This document shows, piece after piece, positions 47,783 through 59,700 of a DNA stretch of 64,000 nucleotides. Position numbers and translations under genes: made by a program. Position 1 is the first letter of the stretch; each line of letters starts with the position of its first letter. Under the pieces are notes generated by a model that saw only the letters and a program-made list of their open reading frames with translations, was not told where the DNA came from and searched no databases. The DNA is from Lactuca virosa (taxonomy: Eukaryota > Streptophyta > Magnoliopsida > Asterales > Asteraceae): NCBI GenBank assembly GCA_928212115.1, contig CAKMRJ010004445.1, forward strand, positions 74,645,597 through 74,709,596. Direction: 5' to 3'.

Positions 47783-48617
47783 CTTATGGTTAAAATGGGT
47801 TTTAAAATATAATAGATATATTTTAACATCATGCATGTATGAAAAACAAGGTTGCATGTTCATGGTCTTAGTGCAAAATCGATTTTTAAGGATCAAAACA
47901 TCAAACTCAAGTTAAGAGTTTTTGAGAAACAAAATTTTGTTCATGAATGCATGTATGAATTTTGGTGATTCTAAATCTTTTGATCTCTTGAAACATGACT
48001 AGAACATGAATTTATCATGATATATTTAAAATATTTCATAGGATTTACTCAAAGTAATGATGAAACTCACTTTTCTAACCTATCATCATGCATGAAATCT
48101 GCCAGATTTCTTTACCTGACTTTGAACTGTCATATCTCACTCATTTCTTAACAGAAAATCGAGATTGTTTTTTTGTGAATTATAATAATATGGTTTAGCG
48201 TTCAAACTCAAGTGGTCGCACTAGAAATCATTAAGATTTCGATTTTTAGCATTTTTTTACAAAACTGTTGCTCCAACAACACTTTTCTTGTGTGTAGTAG
48301 TTTTGTGTGGCATTAAAGAGAGTTAATCACCACTAAAAATCCTTGTACAATTATTTTGGACTCGTAACATGTTAAACTCTGAAAAACTAAAATATTATGG
48401 GTTAAATCATTGTTGAAATGTTAGTACAAAATCTCAAACTTGCAACCTAATTTTTAAGATCAAACAAAAATAAACTTTCATTCTTATATTTCATGAAAGT
48501 TAAATATTCTATTAAACACCAAATTAAATACAAACCAATTATTTTAAAAAATCTTATTATATGACTATGTTTTCTATAAAGTTTCAAGTGCTAAAACTAT
48601 TTTTTTATACAAAAGTG
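47783..48617 (+). repeat. Right part of gypsy-type LTR E (end approximate)
   Basis: AT-rich sequence continues LTR E after G3. AGTAT occurs at 37641-37645 before the LTR start and again at 48618-48622, a possible target duplication. The preceding bases do not end in CA, so the end is tentative. Confidence 0.4.
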
Positions 48618-48874
48618 AGTATTTTAGAGCCATAAATCCCAAATAAATATTTATTGAGGTCAATAACTTCTAGGAAAATTCTTGGATAACCTATATTGAA
48701 AGAAGACAATGAAAAAGTAACCGATGAAGGTTTTTACTCAATTCAAAATATGGAGGAAAAAAAAATTGAATAAAAGATCAACAAATTTTCAACGGCAAAA
48801 GAGTCAATAATCTTTTTCCAAAGAAAATGAAAAGAAAACAAACAAATTTTGGCTTGTGAAAACAGATAAGCCAA
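48618..48874. other. Unassigned AT-rich stretch
   Basis: About 250 bases lie between LTR E and the resumed coding-like sequence of element D. Lys-rich translations suggest it may already belong to D's gag-pol linker. Nothing firm is seen. Confidence 0.3.
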
Positions 48875-49985
48875 ATGTCGAAGTTAGAATTGAGGAACAT
48901 TGTGAGAAGCCTTTATTTCAAAAAGAAGGAAAAATCAGTTTCACAAGAAGCACTTTTCAAAAATCAAAAGGAAAAGAATCAAAATCATGACAAAGAAGTT
49001 GAGAAATCTGATTTGAAAGATGAAATTTTCAAAATAAAAGCACGGAAGAAGGCTTATTGGAAGAAACAAAAAAGATTCTCAAAGCAAATATTTTAAAGAG
49101 AAAATTTTCACTACGTCCTAAAAAGAAGTTTTCTCAAATATCAAAAACTCATACTTCGAAGGAGTCTTCGAAAGATAATTCAAAAGATGACAAAAATAAT
49201 GTTGTCAACAAAAGTGGTTTTTCAAAAAAAACGAATGTTGTTCAAAACTCGAATGAGAAAAGGAATGTTCAAGGTTCAAATCATGCTCAAAAAATGTTCA
49301 AAAGATGAATGGTTTTCAAAATGATAAAATGAAACCACAAAATTATTTTCATAACAATGGAGAAAGAAATTTCTCACAAAATCGGAAAATTTTTCAAAAG
49401 GATTCCCATTTTGTTTATCAACATCGATACCAAAATCATTTTCAACAACGACAACAAAAGCCATCATCTCAAATAAATTTTATGAAAATGAGAAATGTTG
49501 CAAAAAAAATGTACTATTCAAACCTGATGGTCCATGATTTCCAAATCCCGATTTGAAGCAAAAGTTGAATGTCTCTTTTGTCAAAGGCAAAAATGACATG
49601 AAAAATCTTAATCACTGGTTGGAGGGAAAAGGATGACAATTTCAGTCGAAAAAGTATTCTCAAGAACAAGTCCAACAGGCTTATGAGAATTACTTAAATG
49701 AATCTTTGAATAGAAGCACCTCTTCTCAAGAACCAGTGTCAAAATGGAAAGAAGTCAAACACAAGAAAGTTGATGTTTCTCAAAGAAAAGTTGAAAAAAA
49801 GAAAATCAAAGTTGAAACTTCACCATTGCATGATTACATTTTTATGCCCAAAACTGACGAATTTGATTTAATTGACAAAATCAAAACAAAAGTTCGTAGT
49901 TGGATCTTTAGTTCTTCGTTGCACACCACATTCCATGCTAATGTCCAAGGACCCACAAGGTCTTGAGGATCTAAATCTATCTAAT
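48875..49985 (+). pseudogene. Gag C-terminal linker of element D
   Basis: Frames at 48875-49096, 49057-49308, 49305-49556 and 49706-49966 encode Lys-, Asn- and Gln-rich, low-complexity protein (for example NNVVNKSGFSKKTNVVQN). Copia elements of the SIRE type often have such a long linker between Gag core and protease. Frames shift repeatedly and contain stops. Confidence 0.55.
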
Positions 49986-50110
49986 TGATTGTAGGTTCTA
50001 TGTGACGAGCAGTATGGCGGAAATTGGTATATTGATAGTGGGTGATCGCGTCACATGACTGGAAGAAAGGAGAATTTTTGAGATTTTTGTAAGCTAGAGA
50101 ATGTTGGAGT
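49986..50110 (+). pseudogene. Protease motif of element D
   Basis: Near 50025-50063 the translation reads WYIDSG, then a TGA stop (50043-50045), then SRHMTG. This is the aspartic protease signature common in SIRE-type copia, with its Cys codon TGT changed to TGA. Confidence 0.75.
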
Positions 50111-50399
50111 AGTGAAGTTTGGGAATAATTAGAAGTGTAAGATCAAGGTATATGGGAAGGTGACAAATGGAAAGTTAACTGTGAAAAGAGTTTCTTATGT
50201 CGAAGGGTTAAAGCATAAACAATAAGTGTATCTCAACTTATTGTTGGAATTGAGAATTAAGTACTTTTCGATGAAGAAGGGATCATAATTTTAAACAAGG
50301 AAACAAAGGAAGTCTTATTGAAGTCGAAGAGGAAGGGTAATATGTTCACTTTGAAACCTCTAGTGGGCATTCCTTCAGTTTTCCTACTATCGAAAGCTT

Positions 50400-51260
50400 C
50401 ATCTGACCTCAGTTGGCTTTGGCATTGAAGACTTTCTCATCTCAACCTTAAGAATTTAAATAAACTTTTCTTAAATGATCTTGTTTGTGGTTTACCTGTT
50501 TTGAAAATTGATAATGATTCGTTGTGTGCAGCCTGTGAATAGGGTAAACAACATCGTCAAGGTCATCCAATCACAATTAATTCAAAGATCGTCGAACCGT
50601 TAAAACTTCTATATATTGACTTATGTGGTCCTTCGACTATTGAGCCTCATAATAAGAAGAAGTACATACTTGTTATTCTTAATGATTTTTCACAATTTAC
50701 TTGGGTTTTCTTTATGAGATAGAAATCAGAATCCACTCAAGTGATGATCGATTTTCTCAAAAACACCGAATTATATTTGAAGAAGAAAGTTCGCAAAATT
50801 AAGAGTGATAATGGAACTAAGTTTAAGAATCAAATTTTAGATTCATTATTGACGAATTTGGGTATTTCTCGTAACTTTTCGTCTTCTTTTACACCACAAA
50901 AAAATGGTGTTGTTGAAAGGAGGAAACGTTCACTGTGAGAAGCTGCAAGGACAATTCTCACATATGCGAATTTGCCTCAATACTTTTAGGCAGAAGCAGT
51001 TTTGACAACTTGTTTTACAAAAAATCGTTCATTCATTCATCATTGTATTAACATCACACCTTATGAAATCATTAACAAAAGGAAACCTAAGTCAAAATTT
51101 CCATGTTTTTGGTTGTAGATGTTTCATAATGAATCTCAAAGAAAATCTTTCCAAATTTTAGACGAAAGCTGATGAAGGAATTTTATTGGGATATTCTCAT
51201 AAAGTTTTCGCATATAGGGTGTTGAACAAGCGAACACGAAAAGTTGAAGAAACATTAAAT
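50400..51260 (+). pseudogene. Integrase of element D
   Basis: GAG-pre-integrase features (RLSHLNLKNLNKL, then CAACE) lie at about 50415-50545. The integrase core follows with YIDLCGPS (about 50615), IKSDNGTKFKN (about 50800) and QKNGVVERRKRSL ending in TGA at 50936-50938. The catalytic Asp, Asp and Glu are still visible. Several stops and at least one frameshift make it non-functional. Confidence 0.8.
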
Positions 51261-51267
51261 CTTACAT

Positions 51268-52010
51268 TTGGTGATTAGTATGTCAAGAGAGTTGAACAAG
51301 AATTTTCAAAGAAACAAATTCTTTCTGAGAAAAATGAAGAATCTGAGTAGATGCTTACTTTTGATGTTGATTTTGATTTACTCTTTGGTACATCTGATAG
51401 GGAAATTGATGCTGAGGTCAATATCGAAGATAATCAAGTACCGGAAGCATCAAAGCATTCATACGATTCGTTAATTACTAATGAAGAAAATGAGGCTTAT
51501 TCGTCATCAACCTCAAGACTCAATTTTGAAAGAGAAAGTTTTTTCGACTCATGGTCAAGTGGAAGGGGAGCACTTGATTTCTCAACTTCATTTCAAGGGG
51601 GAATTGTTGACTTCGCAATCAGATGTTAAGGGAGAGTTATTAACTTCACAAGCTGGTGTTGAGTGGGAGCACCAGACAACGAATCGATTGGTTGAGGGGG
51701 AACCAAGTGGAACTAATCATTATGATGATGATGATGCTTAAGGTAATGATTTTCATGATATTAATGATAATATTTCAATTGTAGATGAATTTTCTAAAGC
51801 TAAAGAGACATTTGAGTATGCACATTTGAAGTTTGATCATGCATTTCCTCCTATGCAGAAATGTACAAGGGATCATCCAAAAGAACAAATTCTTGGTGAT
51901 CCTAGTTCTTGTATTTTAGCATGGGCACAGGTTCAAGCAAGGAATGAGGTTCTAAATGTTCATCGATAATATTGTATGTTCTATGTCTTTATTTCAAAAA
52001 TCGAACAAAA
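51268..52010 (+). pseudogene. Integrase-RT linker of element D
   Basis: Acidic and Ser/Glu-rich frames follow integrase. FDVDFDLLFGTSDREID near 51360 matches YEVDFETLFGPSETALD at 63800-63990 in F, so D and F belong to the same broad group. Tandem-like GGGAGTTATTGACTTC stretches lie near 51590-51650. Confidence 0.6.
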
Positions 52011-52922
52011 AATAGTCAAGAATGCATTAGAATATCCCGATTGGGTTGTTGCGATGCAATCCGAGTCGGCTGAATTCGAAAGGAACAAAGTTTGGAGGTT
52101 AATTCCCAAACCTGATAATGTTTCGATTGTTGGTATTAAATGGGTTTTTTTAAAAATAAAATGGACAAAGAGGGAAATGTGGTTGCAACAAAGCTAGATT
52201 AGGCATAAAAGGTTATTCTCAAAGAGAGGTAATTGATTACGAAGAAACATTTGCCTATGTCGTAAGACTCGAGGCTATACAAAATTTTCTTGCTTATGTA
52301 GCTCATAAGAATTTCAACGTCTACCAGATGGTTGTTAAGTGTGCATTTCTCGACGGTGTTCTTGAAGAGACAATCTATGTCGACCAGCCACCTAGATTCA
52401 TAAATGATAAATATCCTGATCATTGTTATATCCTTGACAAAGCTATTTATCGGTTAAAACAAGCACCTCATGGTTGGTATGCGATGCTAACCAATTTTTT
52501 GAAAATCGTTAAATTTAAACAAGGATCAGTTGATCCCACTCTATTTAGAAAAATGGGGGATCACTTAATGCTTGTTTAAATTTATGTTGATGACATAATA
52601 TTTGGTTCTACTGACCCTTCGTTGTCAAAGTTTTGAGGAGCTTGTGAAGAGTTAATTTGAAATGAGCACGATGGGGAAAATCAATCATTTATTGGGATTA
52701 AATATTCGTTAATGCAGGGAAGGAATATTTATAAATCAAGAAAGCTACACACAAAACCTGCTTGGACATTTTGGAATGAAGAATTGAAAAAGAGCTAAGG
52801 TTCCCATGACAGTCGACACTCGCTTAGGTCCTTCGTTGGATAAACCAACTGTTGATCTTAAGCATATAAAAGCATGTTCGGTTCGTTATTGTACTTAACT
52901 ACAAGTTAACCTGATATTATGT
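52011..52922 (+). pseudogene. Reverse transcriptase of element D
   Basis: Segments seen are WVVAMQSESAEFERNKVW, VVKCAFLDG, IYRLKQAPHGWY and IYVDDIIFGSTD (YVDD at 52583-52594). The catalytic Asp pair is intact, but a TAA (52577-52579) stands two codons before it and other stops and frameshifts occur. The 3' part is interrupted by the SINE. Confidence 0.85.
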
Positions 52923-53076
52923 ACCAAAGGGCTTGTAGCCCAGTGGTATCCAGTGTTTCCCTCCCTCCTTGAGTTTGAGGGTTCAAGTCCCGCAGTGGAC
53001 ATAGGCAGAAATGAAGAGTTGTTAACGAGTAAAATATGTATTTTCCGTTTAAAACAAATAAGAGCTGATATTATGT
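52911..53076 (+). mobile_element. tRNA-derived SINE with 12-bp target duplication
   Basis: The body is 52923-53064 (142 bp), flanked by the perfect direct repeat CTGATATTATGT (52911-52922 and 53065-53076). It has a pol III box A (GTAGCCCAGTGGT, 52935-52947) and box B (GGGTTCAAGTCCC, 52979-52991). The tRNA-like head is followed by an unrelated A/T-rich tail. It splits the RT/RNase H region of D, which reads on cleanly on both sides. SINEs are non-coding and move using LINE enzymes. I do not assign a family name. Confidence 0.88.
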
Positions 53077-53695
53077 TTTTTGTGTGTAATTGTGCAAGGT
53101 ATCAACCAAATCCATAGAACCCCATGTTACATCAGTGAAAAATGATTTTTGTTATCTTCATGTAATGTCGACTCTTGGATTGTGGTATCCCTCAAACACA
53201 TGATTCTTTATTCAAGCTTTCTCAGATGCTGATCCAGGAGGTTGTCAATTGGATCAAAAAAGCACTATAGGTGGATGCTAATTTTTAAATGGGAAGCTTG
53301 TGAGTTGGCAGTCGAAAAATCAGAGATGGGTATTGATTTCAACAGTTGAGGCTGAATACATTGCTGCTGCAGCGTGTACTTTCCAAGTGATCTGGATCCA
53401 AAGTCAATTATGTAACTATGTGGTCAACATGAAGAAAATTATATTATATTTTGATTCTCAAAGTGTAATTCGCAAATGTCATAATCCACTTCAACATTCA
53501 AAAACTAAGCATATTGCACTTCGATACCACTTCATCAAATATCATGTTGAAGATAGGAATATTGAAGTTCATTTCGTTAAAACAACTGACCAACTGTTTG
53601 ATATTTTTATAAAACCACTAGATGAAAAATCATTTTTGAGAATTTTAAACGGGTTAGGAATGATGGAAGCTTGTTATGTTCCTAATTTTAAATAA
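53077..53695 (+). pseudogene. RNase H and end of Pol of element D
   Basis: After the SINE the frame resumes and ends with a 131-codon stretch containing ISTVEAEYIAAA, YFDSQSVIRKCHNP and HIALRYHFIKYHV. These belong to the copia RNase H and its C-terminal tail. The end at 53693-53695 matches the end of Pol in F (about 61975). Confidence 0.85.
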
Positions 53696-55516
53696 TTTTC
53701 ATTAAATATGATTTGTGAAATTTTTGGACTAATATTCGTTAGTTGACAAAATTTCATTTAGAAGTTACTGTTCATGTTCATCGCTTCTACCTGCTTCGCT
53801 TACGACATTATCTCTGACTCGTTCAACACATGTTGATATCTAGTGAATGGGAAGTGTCTCTCATTAGGAAGCGTATGGGAAGCGTATACTTTTGGGAAGC
53901 ACATACTTTAGGGAAGCTCATATTTGTAGGAAGCATATGTAAATGGGAAGCATTCCTATTGGGAAGTGACGGAAAATGGGAAGTGGAGTAAAAAATGGGA
54001 AGCTTTGGTTCTCTTGCCAAATATTCGTTATCAATAATGTATGACCAATGTTGGTGATATCATTTTTTATTTTTGTCTTTTCTTTATAAAATTCAAAAAT
54101 CCAAAAAGATTTTCTTTGTTCTTTTCTTTTCTTTATAAAATTTAAAAATCCAAGAAGATTTTCTTTATTTTTGTCCTTTATTTATAAAATCCCAAAATCC
54201 AAAAATATTTTCGTTTTGTTTGAATTTTTTTTTTCAAAAATCAAAAATATTTTCCTTATTTTCTCTGAGAATAGGAAGTTCATTATAACAATCTGTTGCT
54301 CTTTTGCATGCCCAAAGAGAAGCTCAATAGGGAACTGGTATGATACGAATCTCTTGTACTAATTAGGTGTCCATAGAAGCATGCTACAACATGTTGTCCA
54401 AAAGCCTCATAGACTCATTGTGTACGAAGCCTTAATGAAAATTTTCTTACGAAAATTTCTTCCCAAATCCCAATAGGCTGTACTCACAATAGTTGAAGAG
54501 CTAACTTTCTCTTCTGATTCTAAGTAAAGAGATAACTGCAATGTCCTTTCATTCGCAGAGGTACAATGGATTTTCTTAACCAATCTTTTTCACCCTAAAT
54601 TTCTTACACAAGCACACACAATGACGCATGCCCAAAACATCTCTGATCAAAAACAACCATGATGTAGGTATGTCACAATTATGTGTTTATGATCCTAAAT
54701 CATTTTTCCATGATGAGGGTGATACCGAACAAACCTAAACTTAACGATTTGATGGTGAACATTTATTGTTCAAGATTCTAATGAAACCTCATATTTTACT
54801 GTACCATTTTTGATGTTCAAAATCTCATTTTCATCTCTTTTGTGTGATCTTGATGAAATGTACTAATCCCAAGTCTTTTCTTCCCAATAGATCCAGATTT
54901 TTTTTTATGAAATGAGATTTATGTTTGAACATTTGTCTTACTTCTTTGTCAATTAAATTTTTTCGAAATCTTACTTGTTCTTAGCTACACTGGTCATACA
55001 AGAATTTTCGTACAACGATTTGCACTTATGTCAAATTGTGAATTTTCATGAAAACGAAGCCAGCTACGAAGCTTATGAAAAGAGGTCCTTCATTACTCCT
55101 TAGTGAGTATATGATTATAATTCATGGGAAGCCACACAAGCAATTCAACATCTCTCTTGATGGCAAATGAAGACTCTCTTTTCCCGGTATTTATTTGCTT
55201 TTATATAAAAGATTCTTTCATATCACTATGTCCAAAATTTTCTTAATTTGATTCTATCTTTTCATTTGGCACACATAAGCATTGAAATCCTCGAGATTAT
55301 GGGTATTACCAACTCATACCAAGATTTTGCAAAGTTTAGCAAATGATTTTACTTACAATTCTCGTAAGTGAATGAGCCCTATTTCCATAATGACGAATGG
55401 TTCTTGGTTCACAATGAAGTGAGTGAAGGTTCAATTTTTTCTGAGAAAGACGAAGTATTCGTTGGATGGGACATTTTATGTGACTTCTTTTGGCTCAAGA
55501 AAAGTGATCTTCATTT
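53696..55516 (+). other. Spacer of element D between pol and the extra ORF, with tandem repeats
   Basis: At 53845-54010 about ten copies of a (G)GGAAG(C/T) motif recur every 15-22 bases. At 54075-54250 a T-rich repeat of about 55-60 bases (TTTATAAAAT plus AAATCC) occurs three times. The rest has no family-like ORF. Element F has a different repeat-rich spacer in the same place. Confidence 0.6.
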
Positions 55517-55728
55517 TTTACACGTGGCAGTTAAAGGCATTGACGGTTGAATAACTCATTTTTACATGTGACACTGCCTAATTGGCATAATGTTTGAATT
55601 TGAATTTGATGCTGGTTATTTAAGGAAGATTTGGTCATTCAGTTTCCGTTTTCACATTCCTAGCATTCACGCAAAAACCCTAAATTCACTTTGCATTCAA
55701 GTCTCACAATCTCTCTCGATAGTTCTTC
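55517..55728 (+). promoter_or_regulatory. Putative internal promoter of the extra ORF in D
   Basis: The region contains ACACGTGGC (G-box/ABRE-like, 55520-55528), a TATA-like TATTTAAG (55617-55624), AAACCCTAA (about 55675-55683) and a CT-rich leader before ATG 55729. The TATA-to-ATG distance is about 105 bases. F has a comparable arrangement upstream of its homologous ORF. Promoter function is inferred. Confidence 0.45.
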
Positions 55729-56118
55729 ATGTCTACTGGAAACACGGTGGTTGATCAATTCAACACAAATGACGAGGAAATCTCTCAACCAACAATGAAG
55801 ATCCAGAGCAAAAATCTTTGGTTCAACCCGTTGATCAAGGATTATCTAGAGGAATTGAAGATGATTCTTCAAGTGATGAATGATTCAATACTCACTCATG
55901 CGTTAACTGCTTCGTTTGCTATACCCATGAAATGGTTATATTTGGTTGCTTCAACTGCTGTGTACAACAGAACAATAGAAATCGTCACATTTCAGTTGAC
56001 ATCGAGCAAGAGCAAACAATTAACTAACAAATAGTTTGCCCAAATCCTGAAATTACCATCTGAAGGTTGTGAGAACAAGGATATTATGCGCAGGGACAAG
56101 GTTCGAAAACTCAAACCT
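55729..56118 (+). pseudogene. Extra 3' ORF of element D, N-terminal part
   Basis: The frame is open for 101 codons from ATG 55729, then meets TAG (56032-56034), and coding similarity continues to about 56110. It contains NPLIKDYLEELKMILQVMN, an ALTASFAIP segment, STAVYNRTIEIVTFQL and FAQILKLP. These align with DYDECIRVMIEF, VPLTKV, TTFYRIKIEDYVL and FLKAIGIP in F. It is cut where F's LTR begins. The function is unknown. It is not a recognised envelope: no signal peptide is seen. Confidence 0.65.
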
Positions 56119-56693
56119 TGAGTTAATGCTTAAGATCAATGTCTGCATGTGATTATGAGTTCTAGTGAAGTCTGGCAAGACTAGTCGAGGCTGAAGGGAC
56201 AAATCAACAAAATACTTCAAGTATTAAATGTATAACTATGACTATAATCAAGGTAAAGACAATAAATGAACAAGTAGAATGTTTTGAAAGAGTTTGATAT
56301 GAGAAAAAAGTGAAAGAGATTTAATGTGAGAATATGCTATCTTTTGAAGAACAATCTGTAATATTATTGTCATTCAATCACTCCTTAAATATTCAAGGAG
56401 GAACATCATACAAACTGATTGACATACAAAGGACCGCATAATAATACTACTTCTGACATACTGATAATCCAAATAAACAAAAGAGACTTGGTCCTATGAA
56501 AAGTTACATCAAACAAAAGACAAGAATAATCAATGCATAGACTGACACATGATCTCGGATCATTTCTTCAACTCGGCACATACTCCACTCCGGACTCTAC
56601 CATCATCTCGTACCACAACCATTTCGGACTCAAGACTGACTTCGGAACTCCAAGGGTTAGAGATTGCTAGAGGTTCACTTTCAGGTTCCAACA
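56119..56693 (-). repeat. 3' LTR of element F (left end approximate)
   Basis: The right end is firm: CCAACA at 56688-56693 is followed by a reverse PPT, so the LTR starts TGTTGG on the - strand. The left end is placed where D's ORF homology stops. The 5' partner is outside the window. The frame at 56549-56818 crosses the LTR boundary on the opposite strand and is not a gene. Confidence 0.7.
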
Positions 56694-56711
56694 ATCTCCC
56701 CCCAAGTGAAC
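56694..56711 (-). other. Polypurine tract of element F
   Basis: ATCTCCCCCCAAGTGAAC on the + strand is a strong purine tract on the - strand, directly before the LTR. It lies only 17 bases after the stop codon of the extra ORF. Confidence 0.85.
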
Positions 56712-56728
56712 TTAACAATCTAGTCAGC

Positions 56729-59700
56729 TTAGTTCAATTCTTCCTTGATAAACACATAGGCCCGGTACAACCAATCTCTGTCTTCGATGTACCACGGCAG
56801 CTGACTTATGAATTTTGACTTCACATGCTCTGGCGCGTCAGACTTTGAAGCACAATTGATAAACTTCCGAAGGGCCTTGGTGGGAACCAGATGTTTGTCA
56901 AGGACTCAGAAGAAGTCCTTCTTGTTCGTTTTCCTTTGAAGATACACAAACCCTAACAATGGTTCGTCAATTGGTCCCTCTGCCAATATCTTAGCCTCTG
57001 GCAGCTTGAAGTCAATCTTCACTAAGTATTTTTTGGTTTCGAACAAGTGGGCCAATTCAAAGTCGCACCTGCAAATTTCAGCGACATAATCTTTTAGGAA
57101 ACTCAAAGCAGCATGGTAGGCTCGCATGCTAAGATCATCGACTTGGTGGCTTCTGAAGTGTGCAGCAATCGTCAGGATGTCATTGGGTTTGATTGCTGGG
57201 AAGTCGGCGTCGGTGATGGTTTTTTGAGTTGGTTTGTTCTGGAAGATGTAGTATCGGAACAACACACAGTCCAGTTCAAATTTGGTTAAGATTTTTCTTC
57301 CGAACCTAGATTTTTCGGTTATCCTTTTCTGAGACCATACTTATTTTTGGTGAAGTGCGTTCTTGGAGTAAAAGGTTTTCAATCGTTCAAGTTCAGTTCT
57401 GATGATCATTCGAGGATCATCTTCCGGGTGGAGAGGAGCGAACTTTGTGTAGAATTTTTTGTATGGAGAGAGAGGCAGATCAATATGGTCCGAATCTTGG
57501 TTGGGAAGATCATAGTACATAAATGGCACTATGTCGAAATCATGTATAATTCCTTCTCGGCAAAGAGGGGAAAGCCCTAGCATCGGATGAGGATTGTCTT
57601 TGAAGGATTGAATCCGGATGCTTTCCTCAAGAGCTTGATTTATTTCTTCCTGGGACCAACCATTTATCCCTTTCATGGGAGTTTCGGAGTAGGAAAATTC
57701 CAATATGGGCTTCTTTCCCTTATCTTGCTGTTTGTTAAGGACCGAGAGAATGTGTTGCATGTTCTCATCTATGGCAAATTTCGGAGGAGAGGAAGTCAGG
57801 GGCTCTTCTGGAATATCATCAGGCTTCCGAAGAGGAGAGCCTTCATCAATTGGAGCAATCCTGGGCGAAGGAATCGGAGGCAACATCAAATTGGTAGCTC
57901 GGAAGGCGTCGACTGTTAGTTTGGTTTTAGCCTTAGCCACTTCTCGGCTTCTTTGAAGAACATCAGCCAGAGTTGATGACCAAATCCGTTGTTCTTCCTC
58001 TTAAAGCACTTTTGTTGGGAACTACTTCGGAGCTGGAATCCGTTTGATGGCATTGGTAAAATACTTATCTTCTTCATCCTCATCCTCATCATCATCTTCA
58101 TCTGGAGAACTTGAAACAACTTTCAAAGAATCATCAGAGTCTTCATCTTGGAGTTTGAACTATGAGACAGGTTTCCAGGGGATGGATTGACTTCTTCTGC
58201 TGGGCCCTTCTGCCCCTTTTGCAACGGATGACCCGAAAACCGGTGCAAGCATTGCAGACTATTTGAGATCCGAGAACTTGTCAAACACCTTTTGAAAGCT
58301 TGTATTCATTTGAAGTGTTAAGGTGTCATAAGCGGCAGCTATAGGATCCTGAGCTTTCAAGTGATCAAAGAGTTGGCCAAGGATCGAGAGCATCTTATCA
58401 AATTTGTTGTTCGGAACATCCACAATGTTCCAGCATGCCCTGAGGAGCTTGATAAGGACTTGTTGTATGATCAGGTTCATCTCATCTTTCTTCCTGATCT
58501 CGTTCTTGAGTCTCTAAATTTTTTTCATGGCGGACGTGGGTCTGTTTGATGAGCTCATTTGTAGCACCAATCAAATCATCGTGAACCTTCAACATTTTGG
58601 TGATGGTATCGAGATAATGATCGAGATTGGCATCATACTTCTGTTCAACCTCCTCGATGGTATGCTTGAGTCGGAGGGATAAGTTGATCGAGCTGATCTT
58701 CCCTTTCAACAGTTGTTGGCCCAGACTTTGTGGCTTCACACAAGGAGTTTAAAATTGCGTATAACTTGGAGTCTAGACCAAAAAACTTTTCATCAATCTT
58801 GGCATCGAGTCCGACCATAGAGGTTTCAATTGACTCGACCTTCTTTACAGTTACAGAGATATTGTCTCAGAGTTCCAATAGGGCAAAGGGATCAGCATAA
58901 TGACCAGCTGATGATCTTGTGTCCGAAGTGGAGGTCTGAGACTTGGCTTTATCATCTTCTTGGTTAACAGGAGGTTCGGAGGCCCCAGCCTGAGTTGCAT
59001 TAGCTGTATTATCTTCCTTGGGATGAGTAGACTCAGTTTCAGTTCCGAGATGCATATGGGCTTGATCGTGAATCTTGATCTCTTCATCAACAGGTTCAGA
59101 AGAAGAGGAGGAGAACCCAAAATCATACGTTGGCCTTGAAAAAGATGGCTTGGTTGGGAAATGAAGTGAGGAAAACAGTGGTTGAGCAGCAATCGTAGTA
59201 TCATCATCATTAAACAAAACTTCATCTGAAAGTTCTTCATCTGGATCGGGGTGAAAACCATCATGGTGTTGAGTCTTGGGAGGATCGTCCTAGATGATGT
59301 TATCTGCTGATTCTCCTGAGGCGAACTCCAAATCAGTGATTTCATCAGTTGGAGCAACAAAGGGCAAGTTGCTTTGGATGGACTTATTTCTCATCGAAAT
59401 GAGAGTTGTTTCAACTAGGGGTATGGCAAGTTCAGGATGCCTCGTATGCACCCTGCCAACAAAATCTTCCCAAAGAGGATCATTAACACCTGGTCGTCCT
59501 GTACCTTTACCAGGTATCAGACCAGTTACAGCTTCCGAGGTAGGAGGGACAGCTCCTGCATCAGAATGCTTAGGGTTCAAGACAGGGATCTCGGAGCGTG
59601 CTTGTGATGAAAGAATGAGGTTTCCAAATTGACACGTGGGTTTGTTCCAGGGGTGCAAGGAATTATGTTCAACACCAGCAACACCTTGTTAGGTAGGTGA

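Noticed and set aside
52923..53000. A tRNA gene
   Set aside because: Box A and box B are present, but the sequence does not fold into a full cloverleaf by eye. It has a non-tRNA tail and is flanked by a 12-bp target duplication, which fits a SINE.
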